Of a stretch of DNA of 39,657 nucleotides, positions 15,262-23,917 are shown piece by piece. The notes beneath the pieces were generated by a model. It was not told where the DNA came from and ran no database searches. It worked only from the letters and a program-made list of their open reading frames with translations. This stretch comes from Candidatus Woesebacteria bacterium. Lineage in GTDB: Bacteria > Patescibacteriota > Microgenomatia > UBA8517. How positions within the stretch are numbered: the first letter of the stretch is position 1; every line of letters starts with the position of its first letter. A program made the position numbers and the translations under genes. The stretch lies in the NCBI GenBank assembly GCA_016926185.1, contig JAFGPD010000009.1, forward strand, positions 1-39,657, in the 5' to 3' direction.

Positions 15262-17099
15262 GATTTGATGTTTTTCGACCTGATCATTTTCCTGAAAAGA
15301 ATGAAAGTTAAGACTAAAAGTAATATTGCTACTATTGTTATATTTATTAAAAGATATACATTCTTATTTGTAGAAACATCCAAGGTGGAATCGTTTATGT
15401 TCAAAGTTACGATATCAGGGGTGTTCTTCATTAGAAGACCTTTTTCGATCTCTACCTTTACGTCTTCATTTGAAAAGGGTGGTAAATCATCGATGCTATG
15501 ACTGCTTACAAGTTTATTGTCAAAGTAGACCTTTGGTGACGCTTGATAAATTGCTTTTGGTCCTGAATTTTGTATATGAAAAATTATTTCACCTTTTTTA
15601 AAAATATTTGAAAATTTATTTTCGTAATTTATTTTTATATCACTTTCCTTATTATTTTCCACCTTACCAAATCTTACGAATATATCTTTTTGCGGTTCAC
15701 TTCCCAATTTATAACTTCCCGGAGAGTAAGGCAGTTCAGGATCACTTCCATGAATTACAAAAGCAAAGTGTTTAAGATCAAAACTCCCAAAGTAATCCTG
15801 TTTGCTGGTTGAACCCCAAGTCGGATCAATTGGAATCCACACTTTTTTCTTACTGTCCCAATATTCCGGCCATGAATGCAATACATCAGCAACTAAAGAA
15901 AGAGGCTGTAAATCGGGATTTTCTGTATATGCATAACCATTGACCTCTCTTGCAGGAATATTTGCAGCACGGGCAAGTGCTATAAATAGATCTGTATATT
16001 CCATACAAATTGCTTCTTTTGGATCTTCCAATGCTGACAACGCACCCATTCTTTTAACATCGGGATTTACCCTCGAATAATTATATGAAAGAGTATTCTT
16101 CGTAAAATTGTAAATGTCCTCCGGAGTTTTTAATCTATCAGCAAAACTTTTTATTTTTTCATTGTCTGATTGCCAGAATTCAGATGCTTTTGTATTATCT
16201 TCGAAGACCTTTTCTGTAATATCATTCATTTGTCTTGGTGAAGCAAAAACTTGAACGTTTCCAGTAACTTTGATGTCCAACTTTTCATCTTTCTTAAGTC
16301 TATATTTGGCGATCCAGTTACCATCGAGATCCACATATATGTCTTCAGGAACAGGATCTATGCTATCGTAAAGCATCGTTTGAGTTGAAGTATCGGGAGG
16401 AATGGCTATTTCATGAACTTCACTATTTTTTGATGAATTTTGAATGTGATAATTAATTTCAAAATTGAACACCTGAAACTCACCAAATCCTGCAGTAACA
16501 CTTTTTGAAGCCAGCTTATTTTTTGAAAAAACAAAGTAATTATTTTCCTCATCTTCTTTATGTGTGTCCTCAACGGGTGAGATATAAGCAAGCTCCCCCA
16601 TTGATTTTGGGATAGAAATGATAGCGTTGTAGTTAGAATAATCTTGGGGATTTTCAAGTTTTGGTAAAGTGAGTTCCCATATCTGACCTGTCTCATTTGC
16701 TAAATTCTCAAAAATATATTCAATATTAAAATCTCTTTTATTTCCTATTCCAATGACATTGTTGCTAAAGGTGACAACAATTGTTGATCTCGAACCATTT
16801 GTTATAAGTTCTGTCTTATGAATAAGACCCCCCTCTTCATATGCTGAGATATCTAGCGGTATATATTTATCAATATTCAGTGTGAACGTTTTTACGAAAT
16901 TGTAAGAGCTTAGATTTGTGATGGTTATCTCGTTTATTACTTTTGTTTTACCGTCCCTCTGGATCTCATACTTGACCAGCTTGGATATATCCACATCTTC
17001 CTGAGCTTTAACTGACGGGCTATGAAAAAAGAATAAGAATGCAATTGTGAATAACAGATATATTTTATGTTTGATAGCAGACTTGGGTATTTTTAGCAT
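15258..17099 (-). CDS. Secreted, membrane-anchored transglutaminase-like protein
   Basis: This 613-residue protein has a signal peptide (IYLLFTIAFLFFFHSPSVKA), an N-terminal beta-rich region to about 300, and a transglutaminase-like core at about 325-450 with the full triad: Cys365 (AICMEYTD), His408 (LHSWPEYW) and Asp425 (PIDPTWG). A further beta domain and one C-terminal helix (about 585-605) with a basic tail follow. It should face outside the cell as a cysteine protease or transamidase. The gene lies between uvrA (adjacent, 0 bp) and uvrC (4-bp overlap), although an extracellular enzyme has no obvious repair role. Confidence 0.9.
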   Translation of the reverse strand: MLKIPKSAIKHKIYLLFTIAFLFFFHSPSVKAQEDVDISKLVKYEIQRDGKTKVINEITITNLSSYNFVKTFTLNIDKYIPLDISAYEEGGLIHKTELITNGSRSTIVVTFSNNVIGIGNKRDFNIEYIFENLANETGQIWELTLPKLENPQDYSNYNAIISIPKSMGELAYISPVEDTHKEDEENNYFVFSKNKLASKSVTAGFGEFQVFNFEINYHIQNSSKNSEVHEIAIPPDTSTQTMLYDSIDPVPEDIYVDLDGNWIAKYRLKKDEKLDIKVTGNVQVFASPRQMNDITEKVFEDNTKASEFWQSDNEKIKSFADRLKTPEDIYNFTKNTLSYNYSRVNPDVKRMGALSALEDPKEAICMEYTDLFIALARAANIPAREVNGYAYTENPDLQPLSLVADVLHSWPEYWDSKKKVWIPIDPTWGSTSKQDYFGSFDLKHFAFVIHGSDPELPYSPGSYKLGSEPQKDIFVRFGKVENNKESDIKINYENKFSNIFKKGEIIFHIQNSGPKAIYQASPKVYFDNKLVSSHSIDDLPPFSNEDVKVEIEKGLLMKNTPDIVTLNINDSTLDVSTNKNVYLLINITIVAILLLVLTFILFRKMIRSKNIKS

Positions 17100-20054
17100 T
17101 TATGTATCTTTTGATAGATATTTTCCTGTATATGAGATTTTTACTTTTTTAATTTCTTCTGGTGTGCCTTCGGCAATAACGTATCCCCCCTCATCTCCAC
17201 CTCCAGGACCAAGATCGATTATCCAATCAGCATTTTTAATGATATCCATATTATGCTCTATCAAAAATACACTATTTCCCTTGATCGCTAAAAGCTTAAG
17301 TACTTTTAGAAGTTTATCAAGATCAGCGAAGTGAAGACCTGTTGTTGGTTCATCTAGGATATATACAGTATCACCTGTAGCCTTTTTGCTTAATTCAGTT
17401 GCCAGTTTTACTCTTTGTGCTTCACCGCCCGAAAGGGTTGTTGCAGGTTGTCCTAACTCAATATAACCCAACCCTACTGCTTTTAAAGTTTCCAATTTTC
17501 TTATTATCTGCGGATGATTATGAAAGAACTCCAATGCATCTTCTACTGTCATATCTAATATATCTGAGATGTTTTTTCCTTTGTAATCTATCTCGAGAGT
17601 TTGGCTGTTATATCTTTTACCGTTGCATTGTTCGCAGTTTATCCAAATATCACTCATGAATTGCATTTCGATCTTATTTTGCCCTTGTCCCTGGCACTCT
17701 TCACATCTTCCACCCTTAACATTAAAGGAAAATCTACCCTTTTTATATCCTCTGGTTTTAGATTCACGCAAGTTTGCAAATACGTCCCTTATATCATCAA
17801 AAACTTTTGTATAAGTGGCAGGATTACTTCTGGGTGTTCTTCCTATAGGTGACTGATCGATCAATATCACCTTATCAATATTTTCCACACCTTCTATTGA
17901 TCTATGTTCTCCAGCTTGCTCTTTGTAACGACTGCTTATTTTGTTTTTGATCGCTTTATACAAGACATCAACTAGTAATGTTGACTTTCCGCTTCCGGAA
18001 ACTCCGGTTATTACGACCAGTTTACCAAGAGGGAAATCTACATTTATATTTTTTAGATTAAACTGATTGGCTCCAATAATTTTCAGGCTTTTTTTGTCAG
18101 ATCTCCCGTTCCCGTTAATTCCAAGGTCGCTTTGAATATTTTTCAGTCCTTTGAAACTGATCTTTTTCTTACCTGATAAATATTTTCCTGTAATTGAATC
18201 CTCTTCCTTGTAAAGATCTTTAGATGGTCCATTATAAACGACCTTCCCGCCATGGCTACCGGCACCAGGTCCAAAATCCACCACATAGTCTGATTGTTTT
18301 ATCATTTCTCTATCATGTTCAACAACAATAATTGTGTTCCCCAAATCTCTTAAATTCTTTAAAGTATCAATAAGCATTTGATTATCTTTAGCATGTAGTC
18401 CAATTGTCGGCTCATCAAGAACATATAAAACTCCAGTTAAACCAGAACCTATCTGGCTTGCAAGCCTTATCCTTTGAGATTCTCCTCCTGAGAGTGTTCC
18501 TGCCGGCCTGTCCAAAGTAAGGTAGTCAACACCAACAGCAATCAGAAATTTCAATCTACCAACGATCTCTTTGAGTATTAAATATGAGATATTTTTCTCT
18601 CTTTCATTTAGATCGGTATTTTTAGAAAGATCATCGAACCACTCAATTGCCTCTTTTATTGACAATTTTGTTATGTCGGAAATAGACCTTTTATTGATAG
18701 TCACCGATAAAGCTTCTTTTTTTAGTCTTGTCCCGTTGCATGAAGGGCAAATATTTTCCCTCATGAACTTTTCTATCTCCCCCCTGACCCAATCACTTTC
18801 GGTACTGCTATGTCTTTTTTCAAGTTCGGCAATTATTCCTGGAAATGTTTCTGTGATCGTAGTGACACTTCCCTGCCTATTTGTCCCGTTCACATAATAT
18901 GTTCTTTCCCCGGTACCATATAAAATAAGATCAATTTTATCTTCAGAGATATTTTTAAGAGGTATCCTTGGATCAATACCATTCTCCTCACAGACTTTCA
19001 GAAGTATTCTTGAGTACCATGTATCATGTTCAAACATACTGGAAAAAGGAATGATCGCTCCTTCAGTGATAGTCAGATCCTTTGCAAAAAGCGTTTCCGG
19101 TTCTACTTTTAGAATATTTCCAATTCCACCGCACTCTTTACATGCTCCATGGGGCGAATTGAAAGAAAAGCTTCGTGGCTCTATTTCTGGAAGAGATATA
19201 TTATCCTGCGGACACGCAAATCTTTCAGAATACATTGATTCTTTTATTTCTTTTGGTTTTTCGGGTATCTCGTAAGTTTTATCAAGGATCTCACCAAGCA
19301 TCACCAGACCTTCAGAAAGCTTGAGTGCTTGCTCTGCTGAATCTGTTATCCTGCTTTTCAGGTTCTTTTCATATATATTGTCTTTGAGTTTGTCTTTCTC
19401 GACACTGATTTTATCCACAATGACTTGGATATTGTGCTTATTGGTTTTTATAAGGACAAAGTCATCTGAAATATCTTTTACAATTCCGTCAATTCTCACT
19501 TGCGAAAAACCTTTTGCCTTTAAGTTGTCAAAAAGACTGCTGAACTCCCCCTTTTTATCTCTGACAATAGGTGAAAGGATCATGTATTTTTGGAGCTTTT
19601 TCTGGTTAGTTTTTATACTTTCAATGATGTTCTCAACGATTTGCTCTATTGACTGACTGGCAATCTCTCTTCCGCATACAGGACAATGGGGATGTCCGAT
19701 CCTTGCATAAAGCAGCCTCATATAATCATATATCTCAGTGATAGTACCTACTGTCGATCGAGGATTTTTGCTAGTTGTTTTCTGGTCGATTGAAATTGCA
19801 GGAGAAAGTCCTTCGATAAGATCAACATCCGGCTTTTCCATAACACCTAAAAACTGTCTAGCATATGTGCTTAGTGATTCAACATATCTCCTTTGACCTT
19901 CAGCATAGATAGTATCGTAAGCCAAAGAACTCTTACCGCTGCCTGAAACACCCGTAAATACGATCATTTCATTTTTTGGTATGGTGAGATCAACATTTTT
20001 CAGATTATGCTCTCTTGCCCCCTTTATCCTTATTTCGTTATTTTGTTTTTCCAT
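17100..20054 (-). CDS. uvrA: Excinuclease ABC subunit A
   Basis: The 984-residue UvrA is the damage-sensing ATPase of nucleotide excision repair. Two ABC modules are present: Walker A GVSGSGKSSL near residue 35 with signature LSGGESQRIRLASQ, and Walker A GVSGSGKSTLL with signature LSGGEAQRVKLATEL. Zinc-binding cysteine pairs are seen at CPVCGREI, CKECGG with the upstream CPQ, CPSCNG, and CEECQGQGQ with CEQCNGKRY. It is somewhat longer than E. coli UvrA (940). It heads the uvrA-transglutaminase-uvrC unit. An inverted repeat lies 22-45 bp upstream of its ATG. Confidence 0.97.
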   Translation of the reverse strand: MEKQNNEIRIKGAREHNLKNVDLTIPKNEMIVFTGVSGSGKSSLAYDTIYAEGQRRYVESLSTYARQFLGVMEKPDVDLIEGLSPAISIDQKTTSKNPRSTVGTITEIYDYMRLLYARIGHPHCPVCGREIASQSIEQIVENIIESIKTNQKKLQKYMILSPIVRDKKGEFSSLFDNLKAKGFSQVRIDGIVKDISDDFVLIKTNKHNIQVIVDKISVEKDKLKDNIYEKNLKSRITDSAEQALKLSEGLVMLGEILDKTYEIPEKPKEIKESMYSERFACPQDNISLPEIEPRSFSFNSPHGACKECGGIGNILKVEPETLFAKDLTITEGAIIPFSSMFEHDTWYSRILLKVCEENGIDPRIPLKNISEDKIDLILYGTGERTYYVNGTNRQGSVTTITETFPGIIAELEKRHSSTESDWVRGEIEKFMRENICPSCNGTRLKKEALSVTINKRSISDITKLSIKEAIEWFDDLSKNTDLNEREKNISYLILKEIVGRLKFLIAVGVDYLTLDRPAGTLSGGESQRIRLASQIGSGLTGVLYVLDEPTIGLHAKDNQMLIDTLKNLRDLGNTIIVVEHDREMIKQSDYVVDFGPGAGSHGGKVVYNGPSKDLYKEEDSITGKYLSGKKKISFKGLKNIQSDLGINGNGRSDKKSLKIIGANQFNLKNINVDFPLGKLVVITGVSGSGKSTLLVDVLYKAIKNKISSRYKEQAGEHRSIEGVENIDKVILIDQSPIGRTPRSNPATYTKVFDDIRDVFANLRESKTRGYKKGRFSFNVKGGRCEECQGQGQNKIEMQFMSDIWINCEQCNGKRYNSQTLEIDYKGKNISDILDMTVEDALEFFHNHPQIIRKLETLKAVGLGYIELGQPATTLSGGEAQRVKLATELSKKATGDTVYILDEPTTGLHFADLDKLLKVLKLLAIKGNSVFLIEHNMDIIKNADWIIDLGPGGGDEGGYVIAEGTPEEIKKVKISYTGKYLSKDT

Positions 20055-20075
20055 GAATATTTAATATTTTTGTAA

Positions 20076-20099
20076 ATTGACAAGGTTTGACTTGTCAAT
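20076..20099. promoter_or_regulatory. Perfect inverted repeat upstream of uvrA, candidate operator
   Basis: ATTGACAAG (20076-20084) and CTTGTCAAT (20091-20099) are perfect 9-bp arms around a 6-nt centre. On the minus strand the distal arm contains TTGACA, a consensus -35. It could be a damage-response operator. It shares no sequence with the lexA-proximal repeat. The alternative is a terminator for uvrB, but no T-run follows. Confidence 0.4.
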
Positions 20100-20121
20100 C
20101 ATTAAATAATGACTTTTTATT

Positions 20122-20152
20122 CCACGCAAGACCGCCAGCGGATCTACCGTGG
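20122..20152 (-). terminator. Hairpin between uvrB and uvrA
   Basis: On the minus strand CCACG...CGTGG encloses a second stem AGATC/GGTCT around a 7-nt loop, about 40 bp after the uvrB stop. AATAAAAAG follows rather than a T-run, so it is at best a weak terminator and may be a solitary palindromic repeat. Confidence 0.3.
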
Positions 20153-20193
20153 CACTGAGATTATATATTAATGGAATAGGTGTAACAAGTTGA

Positions 20194-22272
20194 TCAGTTG
20201 TCTTCCAGGTCTCTTATCTTATCTCTGATCTCAATGGCAAATTCGAAGTTGAGATCTTTCGCTGCCAGGATCATTTCTTTTCTCAAAGAATTCGTAAGTT
20301 TCTTCCTGTCCATAGGCGTCAAGGAAGAAATGTCGATATCGGGTAGTTTTTTATAATAGCTGATAGTTTTTGAGAACATATTTTCATATTCGTTCTCTTT
20401 CTCCTTTTCTACAAGCCTGTCCCTTATTGGTTTTACGATCGATCTTGGAGTAATTCCCAGCTTCTTATTCATTTTGATTTGATACTTTCTGCGTCTTTTG
20501 ATCTCATCAAGGGCTCTTTTCATTGAGCCGGTTATCTTATCGGCGTAAAGGATGACTCTTCCTTCCACATGTCTGGCAGCGCGCCCCATTGTCTGCACCA
20601 AGCTCACCTCAGATCTCAAAAATCCTTCTTTGTCTGCATCTAATATCGCAACCAAGGCAACCTCTGGAAGATCTAAGCCTTCTCTTAAAAGATTAACTCC
20701 AACGAGACATTCATAATTGCCTTTCCTCAGATCATCCAAAATATCGCTTCGCTCAAGCGTATCAACATCGGAATGAAGATAATGCACTTTTATATCTTTA
20801 TCTTTTAAAAATTCTGACAGGTCCTCTGCGGTCTTTTTGGTGAGAGTTGTAACCAAAGTTCGATTTTCTTTGCCTTTTTCTTTCCTGATCTCTTTGATGA
20901 CATCTGTGACCTGTGTATCAACTGGCCTGATCTTAACTTTCGGGTCAGGTATTCCTGTAGGCCTTAAAAGTTGTTGCACTATCCCAGAATCAGCTTTTTT
21001 TGCATTAATTTTGCCTTTATTAACAGCCTGCTGAAAAGATTGCTTGGAAAGGCTCAATTCCAAATCCGCCGGAGTTGCACTGGTGGCAATAAAACCGGGG
21101 ATCCTTCTAATGAACTCATCGAATTTCAATGGTCTATTGTCTATTGCAGAAGGCAAACGAAATCCATAATCAATAAGTGTTTTTTTACGAGAAAGATCCC
21201 CCGAATACATTCCTCTTATTTGGGGGAATGTTATATGGCTTTCGTCTATGAAAGTAAGCCAATCTTCATTAAAGGGATGCTTGAAATAATCAAGTAGTGT
21301 GTATGGGGGCTCTCCAGGTTCTCTTCCATCAAAATATCTTGAATAATTCTCAATACCTTTGACGTATCCCATTTCAGCGATCATCTCGAGATCATATGTT
21401 ACTTTTTGTTTTAACCTGTGAGCCTCCAGATCCTTTCCTGATCTTTTAAGTTCTTTAATTCTCTTTTTCAGATCGTTTTGAATATTTTCAAAAGCATCTT
21501 TATTATCATCAGGATTTGTAATGAAATGTTTTGCGGGATACAAAACATAACTGTTCCTCATGGAAGACTCATCTTTTATCTGTGAACCGGTTACAGGATC
21601 GATGATCTTTACTGAAGAGATCCTGTTTTCTTGCAATTGCAGACTAAAACCTTCTTCCTGATATGCGGGGTAGATATCTATACGGTTGCCTCTGACACGA
21701 AAAGTCCCTCTGTGAAATCCGAAATCACCTCTTTCATATTGAAGATCAATAAGTCTGTCAATTATTTGCTCTCTTTCGATTTTGACTCCTTCAGCAAATT
21801 CAAATATGAAGTTACCATACTCTTTTGGAGAACCGATATTATAGATACAAGATACTGATGCTATTACAATAACATCATTTCTTGTCAGTAAATTTGTAGT
21901 GGCAGCGAGTCTCAGTTTATCTATTTGCTCATTTATATCTGCATCTTTTTCAATATATGTGTCAGTCGAAGGAATGTATGCCTCAGGCTGATAGTAATCA
22001 TAATAAGACACAAAGTAACTTACTGCGTTATCGGGGAAAAAATCCCTGAACTCCTGATAAAGCTGAGCCGCTAAAGTCTTGTTGTGAGAAATTATCAAAG
22101 CAGGTTTTTGTGTTCTTTCGATCACGTTGGCAACAGTGAATGTTTTACCCGAGCCGGTAACACCCAAAAGCACTTGGTTCTCAACACCTTTTTTATTTCT
22201 TTTTACGATATTTTTTATCGCATTTTCCTGGTCTTGCGTTGGTTTGTAATCTGATTTAAGTTTAAATTCCAT
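20194..22272 (-). CDS. uvrB: Excinuclease ABC subunit B
   Basis: The 692-residue UvrB is the helicase-like damage-verification subunit. Walker A is GVTGSGKTFT (near residue 40). The damage-probing beta-hairpin region YYDYYQPEAYIPSTDTYIEK is intact. DESH forms the Walker B motif. The helicase C-terminal motifs (NLLREGLDLPEVALVAILDADKEG, TMGRAARH) are present. The C-terminal UVR motif (residues about 655-690), which pairs with UvrC, is also present. It is transcribed divergently from the enolase-like gene across a 227-bp region with repeated ATTAGTAT octamers. Confidence 0.97.
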   Translation of the reverse strand: MEFKLKSDYKPTQDQENAIKNIVKRNKKGVENQVLLGVTGSGKTFTVANVIERTQKPALIISHNKTLAAQLYQEFRDFFPDNAVSYFVSYYDYYQPEAYIPSTDTYIEKDADINEQIDKLRLAATTNLLTRNDVIVIASVSCIYNIGSPKEYGNFIFEFAEGVKIEREQIIDRLIDLQYERGDFGFHRGTFRVRGNRIDIYPAYQEEGFSLQLQENRISSVKIIDPVTGSQIKDESSMRNSYVLYPAKHFITNPDDNKDAFENIQNDLKKRIKELKRSGKDLEAHRLKQKVTYDLEMIAEMGYVKGIENYSRYFDGREPGEPPYTLLDYFKHPFNEDWLTFIDESHITFPQIRGMYSGDLSRKKTLIDYGFRLPSAIDNRPLKFDEFIRRIPGFIATSATPADLELSLSKQSFQQAVNKGKINAKKADSGIVQQLLRPTGIPDPKVKIRPVDTQVTDVIKEIRKEKGKENRTLVTTLTKKTAEDLSEFLKDKDIKVHYLHSDVDTLERSDILDDLRKGNYECLVGVNLLREGLDLPEVALVAILDADKEGFLRSEVSLVQTMGRAARHVEGRVILYADKITGSMKRALDEIKRRRKYQIKMNKKLGITPRSIVKPIRDRLVEKEKENEYENMFSKTISYYKKLPDIDISSLTPMDRKKLTNSLRKEMILAAKDLNFEFAIEIRDKIRDLEDN

Positions 22273-22279
22273 ATATATA

Positions 22280-22400
22280 ATACTAATACATTAATTAATA
22301 CATATGATACAAATGGATACTAACAATTAATAATTTATGGCTTTCAAGCAGGCTAATTAGTAAATATTCGCATCATTAGTATACATTTGTAGATTAGTAT
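22280..22400. promoter_or_regulatory. Cluster of five ATTAGTAT octamers between uvrB and the enolase-like gene
   Basis: ATTAGTAT occurs at 22375-22382 and 22393-22400, with a 7-of-8 copy at 22356-22363. The reverse complement occurs at 22280-22287, with a 7-of-8 copy at 22317-22324. The two inverted copies face uvrB and the three direct copies face the enolase-like gene. The arrangement resembles operator sites in a divergent promoter. In AT-rich DNA some copies may be chance. Confidence 0.4.
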
Positions 22401-22416
22401 CTTAACATATTTGCAT

Positions 22417-22439
22417 CTTGACATCTTCGGGTTTATTTA
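22417..22439 (+). repeat. 23-bp element shared with the lexA upstream region, copy 1
   Basis: This block (it starts CTTGACATCTTCGGG and ends TTTATTTA) is identical over 23 bp to 23852-23874. It contains a consensus -35 (TTGACA, 22418-22423) but no good -10 box follows here at 16-18 bp. It lies 60 bp before the enolase-like start codon. Confidence 0.65.
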
Positions 22440-22482
22440 GATCACATCACTTTTTAAATATTCATTCTTTTCTACCCATTGT

Positions 22483-22488
22483 GATAAT
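22483..22488 (+). promoter_or_regulatory. -10 box of the enolase-like gene
   Basis: GATAAT ends 11 nt before the ATG at 22500. Transcription would begin a few bases before the start codon, leaving no room for a ribosome binding site. Confidence 0.45.
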
Positions 22489-22499
22489 ATTTGTGTGTC

Positions 22500-23762
22500 A
22501 TGGATTCTGAAATTAAATCTGTCGAGGCGAGAGAAATATTATCTGCAAGTGATTCTCCAACGATAGAAGTAGAAATAACTCTAGAAGACGGAACAAATGA
22601 AAAAGCATCCGTTCCTTTCGGTACTTCATCAGGAAGCTATGAAGCGGTTACAATGATCGATAATGACCCAAAGCGCTATGGTGGGCAAGGTATGCTCAAG
22701 GCTGTAGAAAATATAGAAAATATCATATCACCAGAAGTCATTGGTATGGACTCCTTAAATCAAAAACTTTTGGATGAAAAATTATTATCACTTGATCCCA
22801 CTGCGAGAAAGGAAGATCTAGGAGGCAATTCACTATTGAGTGTTTCATTGGCAGTTGCACGATCTGCGAGTAAATATAAAAATATTCCTCTTTACCAGCA
22901 TCTTCGTGAAGTTTATAAGATGGAGTCTAACTTGGGGAGTATGCCCAAACCAATGATGGTGTTAATGGAAGGAGGGGTACATGCTGATAACGCGACAGAC
23001 TTCCAGGAGTATCTTCTTGCCGTGACTTATGATGCAAATACAGCTGACTGTGTGCGTGTCGGTGCTGAGATATATAAGACTTTAGGGAAAATTCTTGACG
23101 AAAATGGATTTGATATAAATGTTGGGCTCGAGGGAGCCTATGCCGCAGTTAATATGAAGTCAAACACTGACCCAATTGAGTATATTAGACGTGCTATTGA
23201 ACAGTCAGGATATAACTTTGGCTCTGATGCAAATATTGCACTAGATATTGCTTCTTCAGAATTTTTTAAGGATCAGAAATATAATTTCTCTACAGAAAAC
23301 TTAGAACTCAACTCTGATGAACTTCTTAAATACTACATCGAACTAGTCGAGAAATATCATGTTTTTTCCATCGAGGATCCTTTTTTTGAAGATGACTGGG
23401 AAGCTTGGAGGATTATGTTTGAAAATTTAGGAGATAAAATAAAAATTGTCGGAGACGATTTGACTGTAACTCAAGTTTCGAGGCTTCAAAAAGCGATCGA
23501 TTCAAAAGCGATCAATTCAATAATCATCAAACCCAATCAAGTGGGAACTCTGACCGAAACGATGGAAACAATAATGCTGGCAAAGAGTCACGGTATTGAT
23601 CTTATTGTAAGTCATCGTGGAGGAGGCGAAACAACGGACACTTTCATTATTGATCTTGCTGTTTCTGTCGGTGCGAAGTATGTAAAGGTAGGTCCATCAA
23701 GGGGTGAACGGACCATAAAGTACAACAGACTGATGGAAATTGGCAAAGAATTAGCTCTATGA
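22500..23762 (+). CDS. Divergent enolase-family protein, second copy
   Basis: About 420 residues with the full enolase plan. Residues corresponding to the catalytic and metal set are kept: His161, Glu170, Glu211, Asp249, Glu292, Asp319, Lys344, His372 and Lys396. However, the substrate loop SHRSGET reads SHRGGGET, which loses the phosphate-contacting Ser and adds one residue. GDEGGFAP has become GLEGAYAA, and the opening ILDSRGNPT is ILSASDSPT. It may be a working enolase with changed affinity or act on a related substrate. The other enolase at 26854-28134 lies with gpmI and ppsA; this one stands between uvrB and lexA. ATG 22500 is chosen over TTG 22491 because of the -10 box. Confidence 0.88.
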   Translation: MDSEIKSVEAREILSASDSPTIEVEITLEDGTNEKASVPFGTSSGSYEAVTMIDNDPKRYGGQGMLKAVENIENIISPEVIGMDSLNQKLLDEKLLSLDPTARKEDLGGNSLLSVSLAVARSASKYKNIPLYQHLREVYKMESNLGSMPKPMMVLMEGGVHADNATDFQEYLLAVTYDANTADCVRVGAEIYKTLGKILDENGFDINVGLEGAYAAVNMKSNTDPIEYIRRAIEQSGYNFGSDANIALDIASSEFFKDQKYNFSTENLELNSDELLKYYIELVEKYHVFSIEDPFFEDDWEAWRIMFENLGDKIKIVGDDLTVTQVSRLQKAIDSKAINSIIIKPNQVGTLTETMETIMLAKSHGIDLIVSHRGGGETTDTFIIDLAVSVGAKYVKVGPSRGERTIKYNRLMEIGKELAL

Positions 23763-23851
23763 AATATTGTATTTAATTGCTACAAATTAATAGAATTATT
23801 TTGGAGCATCCTCATTTTTAGTTTTAATGATTTAAAAATAAAAAAATGACC

Positions 23852-23874
23852 CTTGACATCTTCGGGTTTATTTA
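23852..23874 (+). repeat. 23-bp element shared with the enolase-like upstream region, copy 2
   Basis: Identical to 22417-22439. Here TTGACA (23853-23858) is followed after 17 bp by TACAAA, a passable -10 box, so the element probably supplies the -35 region of the lexA promoter. The two copies are 1,435 bp apart, one before each of two co-oriented genes. Confidence 0.65.
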
Positions 23875-23880
23875 TTACAA

Positions 23881-23899
23881 ATAATATACGAAATATTAT
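23881..23899. promoter_or_regulatory. Inverted repeat at the lexA start site, candidate LexA operator
   Basis: ATAATAT (23881-23887) and ATATTAT (23893-23899) are perfect 7-bp arms around ACGAA, 18 bp before the lexA ATG and over the expected transcription start. LexA normally represses its own gene through such a palindrome. The sequence matches neither the E. coli (CTGT-N8-ACAG) nor the Bacillus (GAAC-N4-GTTC) box. Confidence 0.45.
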
Positions 23900-23917
23900 C
23901 GATAAATAACCAAATAT

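Noticed and set aside
20122-20152. Solid intrinsic terminator after uvrB
   Set aside because: The hairpin is convincing but it is followed by AATAAAAAG rather than a T-run, so it is listed only with low confidence.
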